Source of the DNA: Janthinobacterium rivuli | GTDB lineage: Bacteria; Pseudomonadota; Gammaproteobacteria; Burkholderiales; Burkholderiaceae_D | Direction: 5' to 3' | Assembly: GCF_029690045.1 (NCBI RefSeq) | Contig: NZ_CP121464.1 | Span: forward strand, 2,046,001-2,110,000 | Length of the DNA: 64,000 nt | Shown: piece by piece, positions 47,221 through 56,968 of the stretch | Layout of the letters: each line of letters starts with the position of its first letter | How positions within the stretch are numbered: position 1 is the stretch's first letter | Position numbers and translations under genes: made by a program | Notes under the pieces: generated by a model | What the model saw: only the letters and a program-made list of their open reading frames with translations | What the model was told of the DNA's origin: nothing | Databases searched by the model: none

Positions 47221-49277
47221 TGCACCGTGGGCAAGGCCTGGAACGGCGTTTCCTTGGTGCTCGGCTGGCTGTCGGCGCGCGCCTTCAGAATCGTGCGGAC
47301 GCCGAAGAACAGCACGCTGACGACGACGATGACGAAGAAGGCGGCCAGGCCGGCGTCCAGGTAATCGTTGAAGATGATCTGCTGCATCTGCGCCACCGAC
47401 TTGGCTGGCGCCAGCAGGGTGCCTTCATCGAGCGCCGCCGAATATTTCTTGGCGTGCGCGAGGAAGCCGACGCGCGGATTGGCGTCGAAAATCTTTTGCC
47501 AGCCCGCCGTCAAGGTGCACAGCAGCAGCCAGATGGTCGGCGTGATGGTGACCCACGCGTACTGGCCACGCTTCATCTTGAACAGCACGCAGGTGCCGAG
47601 GATCAGCGCAATCGCGGCCAGCATCTGGTTGGCGATGCCGAACAGCGGCCACAAGGTGTTGATGCCGCCCAATGGATCGACCACGCCCTGGTACAGGAAG
47701 TAGCCCCAGGCCGCCACGCACAGGCCCGTGGCCAGCAGGTTGGCGATGACGTTTTCCGTCTTTTTCAGGCTAGGCACGAAGCTGCCCAGCAAGTCTTGCA
47801 GCATGAAGCGGCCGGCACGCGTGCCCGCATCGACGGCCGTCAGGATGAACAGCGCTTCGAACAAAATCGCGAAGTGGTACCAGAAAGCCATCATGGCCTT
47901 GCCGCCGATGGCGCCGGAGAGGATCTGCGCCATGCCGACGGCCAGGGTCGGTGCGCCGCCGGCGCGCGAGATGATGCTGTGCTCGCCAACGTCCTTGGCC
48001 GTCTGCGTCAGCATTTCCGGCGTGACATAGAAGCCCCATTGCGAGATCGCCTGAGCGGCGGACTCGGCCGTGGTGCCGATCAGGGCGGCCGGGCTGTTCA
48101 TGGCGAAATAGATGCCTGGCTCGATGGTCGAGGCGGCCACCAGGGCCATGATGGCAACAAACGATTCCATCAGCATGGCGCCATAGCCGATGAAGCGGGC
48201 GTGGCTTTCGTTTTCAATCATCTTCGGCGTGGTGCCCGAGGAAATCAGCGCGTGGAAGCCGGAGACGGCGCCGCAGGCGATCGTAATGAACAGGAAGGGG
48301 AACAGATTGCCCGACCAGACAGGGCCGGAGCCGTCGATGAACTTGGTCATGGCCGGCATTTTCAGGTACGGCGCGACGACGATGATGCCGATGGCCAGGC
48401 CGAGAATCGTGCCGATTTTAAGAAAAGTCGACAGGTAGTCGCGCGGCGCCAGCAGCAGCCACACGGGCAGGACCGAGGCGATGAAGCCGTAGCCGATCAG
48501 CATCCACGTCAGTTCCGTGCCGGTAAACGTGAACATCGGACCGAGCACGGCGTGTTCCTGTACGTACTGGCCGCCGATGATGGCCAGCATCAGCAGGACG
48601 AAGCCGATGATGGAAATCTCTCCGATGCGGCCGACGCGGATGAAGCGCGAATACACGCCCATGAACAGGGCGATGGGGATCGTCGCCATCACGGTGAAGC
48701 TGCCCCATGGGGAGCCGGTCAGCGCCTTGACGACGATCAATGCCAGCACGGCCAAAATGATGACCATGATCATGAAGCAGCCCAGGAGCGCGATCATGCC
48801 GGGAATTTCACCCAGTTCAGCCTTGATCAGGTCGCCCAAGGAGCGGCCATCGCGGCGCATGGAAATGAACAGCACGATGAAATCCTGCACGGCGCCGGCA
48901 AACACGACGCCAGCCAAAATCCACAGCATGCCGGGCAAATAGCCCATTTGCGCGGCCAGCACGGGGCCGACCAGCGGGCCGGCGCCGGCAATCGCCGCGA
49001 AATGGTGGCCGAACAGCACATATTTGTTGGTCGGCACGTGGTCGAGGCCATCGTTGTGCTTGAAGGCCGGCGTCATGCGGCGAGCATCCAGGCCCAGCAC
49101 CTTGTCGGCGATGAACAGGCTGTAGAAACGGTAGGCGATCAGATAGACGCAGACGGCGGCGATGACGATCCAGATCGCGCTGATCGGTTCGCCACGTTGC
49201 AGGGCGACGACGCCCAAGGACCCGGCGCCTGCCAGCGCAAGCGCTGCCCAGCCGAGCTGTTTGAAAATGCGGTTCAT
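47217..49277 (-). CDS. cstA: Carbon starvation protein CstA (pyruvate/peptide transporter family)
   Basis: A 686-residue polytopic membrane protein of the CstA/BtsT family. Hallmarks are DGLDHVPTNKYVLFGHHFAAIAGAGPLVGPVLAAQMG near the N-terminus (cited in part: NKYVLFGHHFAAIAGAGP), FHALISSGTTPKMIENE, and a multi-helix layout of about 16 segments. Members import pyruvate or peptides when carbon is scarce. It is divergent from a cache-type two-component system, which by analogy with BtsSR-type pairs may control it. Confidence 0.95.
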   Translation of the reverse strand: MNRIFKQLGWAALALAGAGSLGVVALQRGEPISAIWIVIAAVCVYLIAYRFYSLFIADKVLGLDARRMTPAFKHNDGLDHVPTNKYVLFGHHFAAIAGAGPLVGPVLAAQMGYLPGMLWILAGVVFAGAVQDFIVLFISMRRDGRSLGDLIKAELGEIPGMIALLGCFMIMVIILAVLALIVVKALTGSPWGSFTVMATIPIALFMGVYSRFIRVGRIGEISIIGFVLLMLAIIGGQYVQEHAVLGPMFTFTGTELTWMLIGYGFIASVLPVWLLLAPRDYLSTFLKIGTILGLAIGIIVVAPYLKMPAMTKFIDGSGPVWSGNLFPFLFITIACGAVSGFHALISSGTTPKMIENESHARFIGYGAMLMESFVAIMALVAASTIEPGIYFAMNSPAALIGTTAESAAQAISQWGFYVTPEMLTQTAKDVGEHSIISRAGGAPTLAVGMAQILSGAIGGKAMMAFWYHFAILFEALFILTAVDAGTRAGRFMLQDLLGSFVPSLKKTENVIANLLATGLCVAAWGYFLYQGVVDPLGGINTLWPLFGIANQMLAAIALILGTCVLFKMKRGQYAWVTITPTIWLLLCTLTAGWQKIFDANPRVGFLAHAKKYSAALDEGTLLAPAKSVAQMQQIIFNDYLDAGLAAFFVIVVVSVLFFGVRTILKARADSQPSTKETPFQALPTVQ

Positions 49278-49398
49278 GCTTCCTCCAGAGATTGACGGGC
49301 GCTGTGCCGTGCGATGATGTGTGCTGCCGAGCCTGGTCGTCGCCAGTTTGGGGGTGAATTGGGTGTATCTGCAGCTTATGGCGAGTATTCAGGAATCG

Positions 49399-49451
49399 TA
49401 TAATCGATGCAAGCGCACGACTACGCAGTAACGCTCAGTATTACTACGCAG
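49399..49451. promoter_or_regulatory. cstA / two-component divergent promoter region with direct repeats
   Basis: Within the 245-bp gap, TATAAT occurs at 49399-49404, and ACTACGCAG is repeated at 49420-49428 and 49443-49451 (23 bp apart). Repeats of this kind could be sites for the LuxR-type regulator at 50903. The assignment is inference from position. Confidence 0.4.
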
Positions 49452-49522
49452 ACCGATTGCCGCGCCGCGACGTAAAATCACGCATTCCCACCAGCATCGA
49501 CGCCGCCGGAGCGCGCAAGGCC

Positions 49523-50896
49523 ATGAAACTCAGACAGAAAGTCATCTTCCTGGCCATCACGCCGCTCATCCTCGCCCTGTGCGCGATTGCGTTTGCCGTG
49601 CGGCATCAGGCGATTACCCTGGCCGAGCAGCAGCGCGCCACCATCCAGCAAGCGTACTTGGCCAGCAAGGAAGCCGAGCTCAAGCATTACGTGACCCTGG
49701 CCAGCCATTCCATCGCCTCCCTGTACCAGTCGGGGCGCAAGGATGACGCCACGCAAGAGGAGGCCAAGCGCATCCTGTCGGCCCTCAGTTATGGCGACGA
49801 TGGCTATTTCTTCATCTATGATTTACAGGGCAAGTCGCTGATGCATCCGCGCCAGCCCGAGCTGGTAGGGCAGAATCTGTGGCAATTGCGCGACGCCGAG
49901 GGCAATCTGACCATCCAGCGCCTGATGCAGCGGGCCAAGAGCGGCGGCGGTTTCGAACGCTACAACTGGATCAAGCCGTCGAGCAACAAGTCCGCGCCCA
50001 AGCTCGGCTATGTGATCCTGATGCCGGAATGGGGCTGGATGATGGGTACCGGCATTTATATGGATGACGTGGACCAGGCGCTGGCCAAGGTCGACGCCCA
50101 GCAGTCGCGCAATATCCGCTCGACCATGGAACTGATCGCCGCCATCGCCATCCTCGGCTCCCTGCTGGTGGCCGCTTGCGGCCTCGTGCTGAACTTGCGC
50201 GAATTGCGCGTGGCCGACGCCAAGCTGAAAGTGCTGGCGCAGAGGGTGGTCGAATCGCAGGAAGAAGAGCGGGCGCGGCTGTCGCGCGACTTGCATGACG
50301 GCATCAGTCAGTGGCTGGTGTCGATCAAACTGCAGATCGAGGCGGGCATCGCGCGCCTGGGCGGCAATGCAGAACAGAAAGACAAGGCGCCCGCCACCTT
50401 CGAGCGTGCCGCCGAGCAACTGAACAAGGTGCTGGGCGAAGTGCGGCGCATTTCACACAACCTGCGCCCGGCCATTCTCGATGACCTGGGCCTGGCCGCC
50501 GCGCTCGATCACCTGGTGCATGAATTTAACGACAGCAGCAGCGCGCAAGCCAGTTTCACGGCCAGTCCGGCGGCGGCGGGCGAGGGCTTGCCCGATATGG
50601 TGAATACCGTGCTGTTCCGCATCGCCCAGGAAGCGCTGACCAATTGCGAGCGCCATGCCCACGCGCGCGGCGTGGAAGTGAGCTTGCTCGAAGCGGGCAA
50701 GGCCGTGGAATTGCGCATCCAGGATAATGGCGGCGGCTTCGATTTCGACGGCATCGCCCTGCATCCGCAGCGCGGCATCGGCCTGCGCAACATGACGGAA
50801 CGCATGGAAGCCATCGGCGGCAGCCTGCGCATCACCTCGTCTCCGGCCGGCACCGTGGTGCTGGCGCGGCTTGAGCTTTCCTCCACATTAAAATAG
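49523..50896 (+). CDS. Sensor histidine kinase, cache domain plus HisKA_3
   Basis: A 457-residue kinase of the NarX/DegS type. A membrane helix (about 8-28) and a second (about 207-228) bracket a periplasmic single-cache domain with SYGDDGYFFIYDLQGKSLMHP and WGWMMGTGIYMDDVD. The HisKA_3 dimerisation region has ERARLSRDLHDGISQWLVSI with the phospho-His in DLHDG. The ATPase part has RIAQEALTNCERHA and GIGLRNMTERMEAIGG. The ATG at 49523 is used; the frame is open upstream. Its partner regulator starts 6 nt downstream. Confidence 0.93.
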   Translation: MKLRQKVIFLAITPLILALCAIAFAVRHQAITLAEQQRATIQQAYLASKEAELKHYVTLASHSIASLYQSGRKDDATQEEAKRILSALSYGDDGYFFIYDLQGKSLMHPRQPELVGQNLWQLRDAEGNLTIQRLMQRAKSGGGFERYNWIKPSSNKSAPKLGYVILMPEWGWMMGTGIYMDDVDQALAKVDAQQSRNIRSTMELIAAIAILGSLLVAACGLVLNLRELRVADAKLKVLAQRVVESQEEERARLSRDLHDGISQWLVSIKLQIEAGIARLGGNAEQKDKAPATFERAAEQLNKVLGEVRRISHNLRPAILDDLGLAAALDHLVHEFNDSSSAQASFTASPAAAGEGLPDMVNTVLFRIAQEALTNCERHAHARGVEVSLLEAGKAVELRIQDNGGGFDFDGIALHPQRGIGLRNMTERMEAIGGSLRITSSPAGTVVLARLELSSTLK

Positions 50897-50902
50897 AGAA
50901 CC

Positions 50903-51532
50903 ATGACCGAGAAGATCAACATCCTGCTGGTGGACGACCACCCCCTCGTGCGCGACGGCTTGCGTGCGCGCCTGGAAGCGGTGGCGCATTTCGACGTGGT
51001 GGCCGAGGCGGGCGGGGCCGACGAGGCGCTGGCACAGGCGCGTCTCCACCAGGTCGACCTCGTGTTGATGGATATCAATATGCGCGGCATCAACGGCATC
51101 GAAGCGACGGCGCTGTTCAAGCAGGCGTTTCCGCAGATCGCCGTGCTGATCCTGTCCATGCACGACAAGCTCGAATATGTGTCGCAAGCCATCGCCGCCG
51201 GCGCGCGCGGCTATGTGCTCAAAGATGCTCCTGGGAAAGATATCGTCTTCGCCATCGAGACGGTGATGTCCGGCGGTATCTATTACAGCGCGGCCCTGGC
51301 GCGGCAGCTGTCGCGTCCGCAAGTGCACGACTCCTTCCTCACCACGCGCGAGCAGCAAGTGCTGCAGCACATCGCGGCGGGCCAGTCGAACAAGCAGATC
51401 GCCCGCGCGCTGGACCTGAGCGTGCGCACGGTGGAGACGCACCGGCTGAACATCAAGCGCAAGCTCGGCATCGAAGGGCAGGCCGAATTGATCAAATATG
51501 CGGTCGAGCACGCGCATGGCGGCAGCGCCTGA
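50903..51532 (+). CDS. LuxR/NarL-type response regulator
   Basis: A 209-residue regulator. The receiver (about 5-120) has LLVDDHPLVRDGL and the phospho-Asp in DLVLMDINMRGINGIEA. The C-terminal HTH (about 145-205) has LTTREQQVLQHIAAGQSNKQIARALDLSVRTVETH, quoted as QSNKQIARALDLSVRTVETH. It pairs with the kinase at 49523. The divergent cstA-ybdD operon is a plausible target. Confidence 0.95.
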   Translation: MTEKINILLVDDHPLVRDGLRARLEAVAHFDVVAEAGGADEALAQARLHQVDLVLMDINMRGINGIEATALFKQAFPQIAVLILSMHDKLEYVSQAIAAGARGYVLKDAPGKDIVFAIETVMSGGIYYSAALARQLSRPQVHDSFLTTREQQVLQHIAAGQSNKQIARALDLSVRTVETHRLNIKRKLGIEGQAELIKYAVEHAHGGSA

Positions 51533-51748
51533 GCATGCGTGCGCCATGCCGGGTTTTTGCCACACCCGCATGACAGGCGGGTCTCGCGGGGGAATGTTCT
51601 TTTTGAACATTTATTGCCAAAATTAAACTGTTTCGCAGGTGAGATTCGGATAGAATGATTCTCGCTGTCGAGGGCATCCCTGTCGGGCCAGGGTTGCCAA
51701 TGCTGGTCAGTTTATTTACTATGGCGCCCTACCCACACTGAGATACCG

Positions 51749-52921
51749 ATGTCAGCGTCTGAATCAAACCTGTTTCCGTTGGTGGGATTACAAGCAGTGG
51801 CCAATGCTCATAACGAGTGGGTCGCTGTCACCCTGCATGGTCCGCAGGCCTGGACGGCGCCGCTGCTGGCGGCGCTGGCCGCCGCCGATGCGTATGCCTT
51901 CCTGGCGCCGCTCGACTGCATCATTCCCCTGGCCGACCCGCATGGCGTGGACGAGGCCGTGCTGGCGCAACTGGCGCCGCAACGCACCATCTTCCGTTTG
52001 CCGGCCCATCTTGCCGGCGACAAGCAACTCCAGAAAAAATGCCAGCAATGGCGCGACGCCGGCTACCGCATCCTTCTCGATGGGGCCGAAGCCGGTCCCG
52101 TGACGGCGGCGCAAGTTGACGCGCGCGCGCTGAGCTTTGATGCGTCTGGCCCACGCCCGGCCCTGCACCAGTTGCTGCCCCTGGCGGGGCCGCACCTCGC
52201 CTACAACATCGCCGACGCGGGGCAGTTTGCTGCCTTGCAAGAACTTGGCGTCAGCTGGTTTGCCGGCGATTACGCCCTGCACCATGCGCGCCAGCAAAGC
52301 GAGCCGGAAGACGCCACGTCGCGGCGCCGCCTGCTGGCGCTGCTGGGCTTGCTGGCCCGCGATGCCGATGCGCACGAGCTGGAAGTGCCGCTCAAGCAAG
52401 ACCCATCGCTCAGCTATCATTTATTGAAACTGGTCAATTCAGCCGCCTTTGGTTTCACGGCGCCGATTAGCAGCTTCAGCCAGGCCATCACCTTGCTGGG
52501 CCGGCGCCAGCTGCAGCGCTGGCTGCAACTGCTGCTGTATGCGCGGCAACAGGACGACGGCAAGATCCACGCGCTGCTGCCGCTGGCGGCCGTGCGCGCG
52601 GCGCAGATGGAAGCGCTGTGCCAGCTGCGCGGCGGCGACCGCGACGCGCAAGACCTGGCCTTCATGGCGGGCGTGTTCTCGCTGCTCGACGTCCTGCTGG
52701 GTATGCCGATGGACGAGATCATCGCCACCCTGAACCTGGCGCCCGCAGTGAGCGCCGCCTTGCTCGAACGCAATGGCGAGCTGGGCACCTTGCTGGCGCT
52801 GGTCGAAAGCGCCACGCCGCCGCCCGAAGGCTTGCGCCGCGCCGGCATCGATGGAGAAACCTATTGGCGCAGCCTGCTGCAGGCCTACCAATGGGCCATC
52901 CAGGTCAGCCGGAACCTCTAG
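51749..52921 (+). CDS. HDOD domain signalling protein
   Basis: A 390-residue protein. The C-terminal half (about 190-390) is an HDOD domain: [35 protein letters not shown] (in part) and [23 protein letters not shown]. The N-terminal half resembles a worn EAL fold (WFAGDYALH near residue 170, in the place of the usual GxxxAKG) without the EAL motif, as in YuxH-type proteins, so it should not degrade c-di-GMP. Its stop is 1 nt before the GGDEF-EAL gene, and the two probably act together. Confidence 0.9.
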   Translation: MSASESNLFPLVGLQAVANAHNEWVAVTLHGPQAWTAPLLAALAAADAYAFLAPLDCIIPLADPHGVDEAVLAQLAPQRTIFRLPAHLAGDKQLQKKCQQWRDAGYRILLDGAEAGPVTAAQVDARALSFDASGPRPALHQLLPLAGPHLAYNIADAGQFAALQELGVSWFAGDYALHHARQQSEPEDATSRRRLLALLGLLARDADAHELEVPLKQDPSLSYHLLKLVNSAAFGFTAPISSFSQAITLLGRRQLQRWLQLLLYARQQDDGKIHALLPLAAVRAAQMEALCQLRGGDRDAQDLAFMAGVFSLLDVLLGMPMDEIIATLNLAPAVSAALLERNGELGTLLALVESATPPPEGLRRAGIDGETYWRSLLQAYQWAIQVSRNL

Positions 52922-52922
52922 C

Positions 52923-54968
52923 ATGACCCTGTTTCCGGTGTCGGATTTCCTTGGTGACAGCGCCGCCCTGTGCGACGCCGTCGTGCGTTTGCGCGGCCCC
53001 GCGCTGGTCACTGAGCTGGGCCGTATCGCCAGCGCCGTGATGGTCAGTCCGCATGGCCAGTTCCTGCCCGCGGCCAGCACCGATGGCGGCGCTCCGCCCG
53101 CGCCTTTCCCCCGCGATACGCCTGCCTTGCTGCAGGAAATCAGTTTCGATGGCCATTGCTTCGGCCATTACAGCGTGGCGGGACGCAGTGTGTACAGCGA
53201 CGCCGACCGTCGCCACCTGGCCAGCCTGGCATCGCTGACGGCTGGCGTCTTGCAAGTGCATTCGCTGGCGCAACGTTCCACGCACGCCTACGCGCAAGTG
53301 GAAGCCTTGCTGGCGCAGCAGACGCAAATCCTCGACCAGTTGCACGAATCCGTGCTGACGATGGATTTGACCGGTTACATCACCAGCTGGAACAAGGGCG
53401 CCGAGCGTCTGTTCGGCTACACCTCGGTGGAAGCCGTAGGGCGCAACATCCTGTTCCTGTACGACGACGAAGACACAGGTTTCCACGACGCCTTCCTGGA
53501 GCAGGGAGGGCGCCTGATGGAGGTGCGCCGCCGAAAGAAGTCGGGCGAGATCTTCTGGGCCAGCCTGTCCCTGTCTCCGCTGCAAGACCTGGACGACAAG
53601 CCCATCGGACTCATCGCCTACCTGACGGACATCACCGAGCGCAAGCTGGCCGAAGAGCGCTTGCACCACCTGGCCTATTACGACCCGCTGACCAGCCTGC
53701 CCAACCGCACCTTGCTGGCCAAGCTGGTCGACCAGGCACTCTCCGTGGCACAGCGCAGCAAGATGCTCGGCTGCGTGCTGTTCATCGACCTGAACCGTTT
53801 TAAACTGATCAACGACACCCTGGGCCGGCGCATCGGCGACGAACTGCTGCGGCAAGTGTCGCTGCGTTTCCGCCATGCCTTGCGCGACCAGGACTTGGTG
53901 GCGCGCCTGGGCGGCGACGAGTTTGCCGTCGGCCTGTTCGACATCGGCCAGCATTTCGAGGCCAGCATGGTGGCGCAAAAGCTGCTGGCCTCGCTGGTGG
54001 AGCCGTTCCTGATCGAAGGCCACGACTTGCGCGTGGGCGCCAGCATCGGCATCAGTGTCTACCCGCAAGACGGGCAGGACGCGGAAACCCTGCTGCGCCT
54101 GGCCGACATCGCCATGTACCGTGCCAAGCAAGACAGCGGCGGCGAAGCGGAAAGTGTGGCCTTCTACAGCCAGGACATGAACCTGGGCATGCAGGCGCGC
54201 ATGCGCCTGGAAACCGGCTTGTGCCAGGCTTTATCCGAGCAGCAACTGCTGCTGCACTACCAGCCGAAATACGCGCTGGGCAGCGGCCGCATCATCGGCG
54301 CCGAAGCGCTGGTGCGCTGGCACCACCCGCAGCACGGCATGATCCCGCCGGCCGAATTCATCCCCCTGGCCGAATCGACGGGCCTGGTGGTGCAAGTGGG
54401 AGAATGGGTGCTGGAAGCGGCCTGCGCCCAGGCGCAAGCGTGGAAACTGGCCGGCCTGCCGCCGATCCGCCTGGCCGTCAACGTCTCCGCCCGCGAATTC
54501 ACGGCAGCCTTGCCCGCCAGAGTGGCGGCGACCCTGTCCCGCTACGGCCTGGAAGCGGCCTGGCTGGAGCTGGAGATCACGGAAAGTACCCTGATGCACA
54601 ACATCGAGAGAGTCATCGGCATCATGGACCGCATCACGGCCCTGGGCGTGGCGCTGTCCTTGGACGATTTCGGCACCGGCTATTCGAGTCTGTCTTATTT
54701 GAAACGCTTCCCCATCGACACGTTAAAGATCGACAGGTCCTTCACCACCGGCATCCCGACCGACGCCAGCGACTGCGCCATCGCCAGCACCATCATCAGC
54801 ATCGCCCAGCAGCTGCACCATAAAGTGATCGCGGAAGGCGTGGAAACGACCGAGCAGCTGGCCTTCCTGAAGAGTTCGGGCTGCGACGAAGTGCAAGGCT
54901 ATCTGTTCTCGCGCCCCTTGCCAGCGGTGGAGTTCGAGAAGGCGCTGCGGGAAAACTGGGGCCTGTAA
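52923..54968 (+). CDS. PAS-GGDEF-EAL protein (c-di-GMP turnover)
   Basis: A 681-residue soluble protein. An N-terminal GAF-like part (about 1-110) is followed by a PAS domain (about 135-245; [20 protein letters not shown]). The GGDEF domain keeps RLGGDEF, and the EAL domain keeps [10 protein letters not shown] and [20 protein letters not shown]. Both activities may be real. No membrane segments are visible. The ATG at 52923 sits 1 nt after the HDOD gene stop; the frame is open upstream inside that gene, so the shorter start is chosen. Confidence 0.93.
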   Translation: MTLFPVSDFLGDSAALCDAVVRLRGPALVTELGRIASAVMVSPHGQFLPAASTDGGAPPAPFPRDTPALLQEISFDGHCFGHYSVAGRSVYSDADRRHLASLASLTAGVLQVHSLAQRSTHAYAQVEALLAQQTQILDQLHESVLTMDLTGYITSWNKGAERLFGYTSVEAVGRNILFLYDDEDTGFHDAFLEQGGRLMEVRRRKKSGEIFWASLSLSPLQDLDDKPIGLIAYLTDITERKLAEERLHHLAYYDPLTSLPNRTLLAKLVDQALSVAQRSKMLGCVLFIDLNRFKLINDTLGRRIGDELLRQVSLRFRHALRDQDLVARLGGDEFAVGLFDIGQHFEASMVAQKLLASLVEPFLIEGHDLRVGASIGISVYPQDGQDAETLLRLADIAMYRAKQDSGGEAESVAFYSQDMNLGMQARMRLETGLCQALSEQQLLLHYQPKYALGSGRIIGAEALVRWHHPQHGMIPPAEFIPLAESTGLVVQVGEWVLEAACAQAQAWKLAGLPPIRLAVNVSAREFTAALPARVAATLSRYGLEAAWLELEITESTLMHNIERVIGIMDRITALGVALSLDDFGTGYSSLSYLKRFPIDTLKIDRSFTTGIPTDASDCAIASTIISIAQQLHHKVIAEGVETTEQLAFLKSSGCDEVQGYLFSRPLPAVEFEKALRENWGL

Positions 54969-55076
54969 GGCTCAGTTTTGCTGTGCCAGCGCAGGCGTTG
55001 CCCCCGCAGGCGAAGAGCCGTGGGTGTTCTCCTGTCCGCTTCGCTGGGGGAAATAAGGCCACGGGAGTGCTAGCCA

Positions 55077-55105
55077 TTGGTAAGCCACTGACCTTTATGT
55101 ATAAT
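55077..55105 (+). promoter_or_regulatory. Promoter of tRNA-Ser
   Basis: TTGGTA (55077-55082) and TATAAT (55100-55105) with 17-bp spacing, 10 bp before the tRNA 5' end. Confidence 0.75.
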
Positions 55106-55115
55106 GCTGCCATCT

Positions 55116-55205
55116 GGAAGCGTGGCCGAGTGGTTGAAGGCACTAGTCTTGAAAACTAGCGACGGGTTAAACTGTTCGTGAGTTCGAATCTCACCGCTTC
55201 CGCCA
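55116..55205 (+). tRNA. tRNA-Ser(UGA), prophage attachment target
   Basis: 90 nt with a long variable arm and encoded CCA. The acceptor GGAAGCG pairs with CGCTTCC, and the anticodon loop CTTGAAA gives TGA. A tyrosine integrase starts 196 bp downstream, so the 3' half of this gene is the likely attB/attL core; the duplicate (attR) would be beyond the window. Confidence 0.97.
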
Positions 55206-55351
55206 AGTACATAAAAAATTCGTGTGTATACTCAACCTATACACCACCGAATTTCCTTGAAAATCAACGAGTTAGCTTGATTTTCATCCCTCTGAATCGC
55301 AGATTCGGAGACATCCAAAAACCTTCCCACAGAATCACGTGTAGGCTGATT

Positions 55352-55391
55352 TGTAGGTATGATGCGGTTTTTCTCAAAAACCGTACCTACA
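55352..55391. promoter_or_regulatory. Compound inverted repeat upstream of the integrase
   Basis: Outer arms TGTAGGTA (55352-55359) and TACCTACA (55384-55391) enclose a second perfect stem CGGTTTTT / AAAAACCG with a CTC loop. It ends 9 bp before the integrase ATG. It may be an integrase arm-type site, an operator or a hairpin that limits int translation. Confidence 0.65.
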
Positions 55392-55400
55392 GGATTCCGC

Positions 55401-56552
55401 ATGGCCATCAATACGCTTACCGATACAGACTGCCGTCGTGCAACGCCGAATGACGGCAAGCTGCGCAAGCTCTTCGATGGCCACGGCCTGATGCTGGCCG
55501 TCCTGCCGAGCGGCAACAAGATTTGGCGCATGGCCTATCGTAACGACCAGGGCAAGCAGCAAACTGCCGTGATTGGCCCGTATCCCCTGATCGGCCTCAA
55601 GGAGGCCCGTGACCGGCGCGACGCCTTGCGTTTGAAACTGCTGGATGGGGAGGATCTCAAGTCCAAGCGCAAAACGAGCGCGTCCATAGTCCTTGATGCC
55701 GCAATCGATACCTACTGGCAAGGGCGCACGGACATCAGCGCCGGCTATAAGGCAAATGCACTGCGCGCGCTGGCCATGTACGTTTCGCCGACGCTGGGCG
55801 CGAAAACTGTGCGTGAAATTACCAAGGAAGATCTGATGGACGCGCTGCGCCCGATGGATGCCGCCGGCCTGTCCGTGTACGTCCGGCGCGTGCGCATGTG
55901 GGTGGGCCAGGTGCTCGACTGGTCCGTTCAGCATGGCCACTGCGAAGAGAACCCCGCATCGAACATCAACTCGAAGGTCGCCTTTTCCCGCAAGCCGCGC
56001 GAAGGGTTTGCCGCCTTGGCATTGGCCGAGGTGCATCCGTTCATGGAGCGCCTGGCCCTTGAAGATGAAATTCAGTCTGTGCTGGCCTGTAAGCTGCTGG
56101 CGTTGACGTGGACGCGCACGGACGAGCTGCGGCGCATGACCTGGGCGGAAGTGGAGGGTGATGTCTGGCGGATACCGGGCAAGCGCATGAAGAAGGGCCG
56201 TGAGCATCTGGTGCCGCTGTCATCCCAGGCGCTGGAACTGCTGGCTGAAATGAAGCTGCGTTCGCGGGGTAGCATCTACGTTTTCCCGAATGACCGGGGC
56301 GGTAGCCGCCCCATGAGTGAAAACTCGATTCTGTACCTCATTCACCGTATCGGCTTCAAAGGCAAGATGACGGGCCACGGCTGGCGCAAGGTCGGTTCCA
56401 CCTGGGCCAACGAGCACGAATACAACTCAGATCACGTCGAGGTGCAACTCGCGCACAAGGACGGCGGCGTGCGCGGGGTCTACAACTCCGCGGAGTACCT
56501 GAAGCAGCGCCGGGTCATGCTTCAGGCCTTCGCTGACTGGCTGTTAAAGTAG
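55401..56552 (+). CDS. int: Tyrosine-type phage integrase (DUF4102 + catalytic domain)
   Basis: A 383-residue integrase. The N-terminal arm-binding domain (about 1-95) is of the DUF4102 type (KLFDGHGLMLAVLPSGNKIWR). The catalytic domain (about 190-370) shows the Arg in LTWTRTDELRRMTWAEVE, HGWRKVGSTWANE near the C-terminus (His-x-x-Arg box), and the nucleophilic Tyr in RGVYNSAEYLKQRR. The start at 55401 follows the hairpin region; an earlier in-frame ATG at 55359 lies inside it. It catalyses insertion at tRNA-Ser. Its end overlaps the convergent AlpA-like gene by 9 bp. Confidence 0.95.
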   Translation: MAINTLTDTDCRRATPNDGKLRKLFDGHGLMLAVLPSGNKIWRMAYRNDQGKQQTAVIGPYPLIGLKEARDRRDALRLKLLDGEDLKSKRKTSASIVLDAAIDTYWQGRTDISAGYKANALRALAMYVSPTLGAKTVREITKEDLMDALRPMDAAGLSVYVRRVRMWVGQVLDWSVQHGHCEENPASNINSKVAFSRKPREGFAALALAEVHPFMERLALEDEIQSVLACKLLALTWTRTDELRRMTWAEVEGDVWRIPGKRMKKGREHLVPLSSQALELLAEMKLRSRGSIYVFPNDRGGSRPMSENSILYLIHRIGFKGKMTGHGWRKVGSTWANEHEYNSDHVEVQLAHKDGGVRGVYNSAEYLKQRRVMLQAFADWLLK

Positions 56553-56723
56553 CCTTATCCCAGCGGCTTGGAGCGTTGACAGGCGCCATCCCAGCGTGCG
56601 CTGGGTTATGGCAACGTCCGCTGGCGGCAGCTTGTTCTCCTTGACCCATCTGCGCAGCGTCTCCGAAGTGACGCCCAGCATTTTGTATAAGTCCTGACGG
56701 TAGATAATTCGGTCTTCGTTCAT
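56544..56723 (-). CDS. AlpA/MerR-like small DNA-binding protein (candidate excisionase)
   Basis: A 59-residue frame at the end of the leftward operon. The sequence has a winged-helix first helix pair (IIYRQDLYKMLGVTSETLRR then WVKENKLPP), typical of AlpA or MerR-type excisionase-like regulators. Its ATG overlaps the stop of the upstream gene by 1 nt (TAATG) and it converges on int. It may steer excision or int expression. It is short, but codon use and operon position support it. Confidence 0.75.
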   Translation of the reverse strand: MNEDRIIYRQDLYKMLGVTSETLRRWVKENKLPPADVAITQRTLGWRLSTLQAAGIRLL

Positions 56724-56968
56724 TATTTGAGTCCTGTCGTGGTGGGGTTTTTCTTGCGCTGGGCTGGTTCTATATGGCCGGCTTTGCTTTGCACCACCAA
56801 GGCGAATGCTTCGGCCTCGGTGTGGTGCGGTACTTCGACGCCAGGCTTGCGGTAGTCACGCAGCCGGCAGAATTCTTTGTATTGGTCCATTTGGATACTT
56901 TGTAGTTCGCTTGATAGTTTTACTCGTCTGCCAGTGCTCTCCGTAATGCTGGCACTTTGGTCACTCAT
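56723..56968 (-). CDS. Hypothetical prophage protein, 81 aa
   Basis: An 81-residue hydrophilic protein between the methyltransferase and the AlpA-like gene. Its ATG overlaps the methyltransferase stop (ATGA) and its own stop overlaps the next ATG. It has a helical middle (SSELQSIQMDQYKEFCRLRD) and a basic tail (QRKKNPTTTGLK). I do not recognise it. Tight coupling to its neighbours shows that it is a real gene of the early operon. Confidence 0.7.
   Translation of the reverse strand: MSDQSASITESTGRRVKLSSELQSIQMDQYKEFCRLRDYRKPGVEVPHHTEAEAFALVVQSKAGHIEPAQRKKNPTTTGLK

Noticed and set aside
47220..49295. 691-codon frame antisense to cstA
   Set aside because: His/Gln/Arg/Asp-rich and without motifs; CstA is clearly coded on the minus strand.
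51533..51748. Possible c-di-GMP riboswitch before the HDOD-GGDEF operon
   Set aside because: The leader lacks the GGTCACGCACAGGGCAAACC-type core and the second GAAA-receptor stem.
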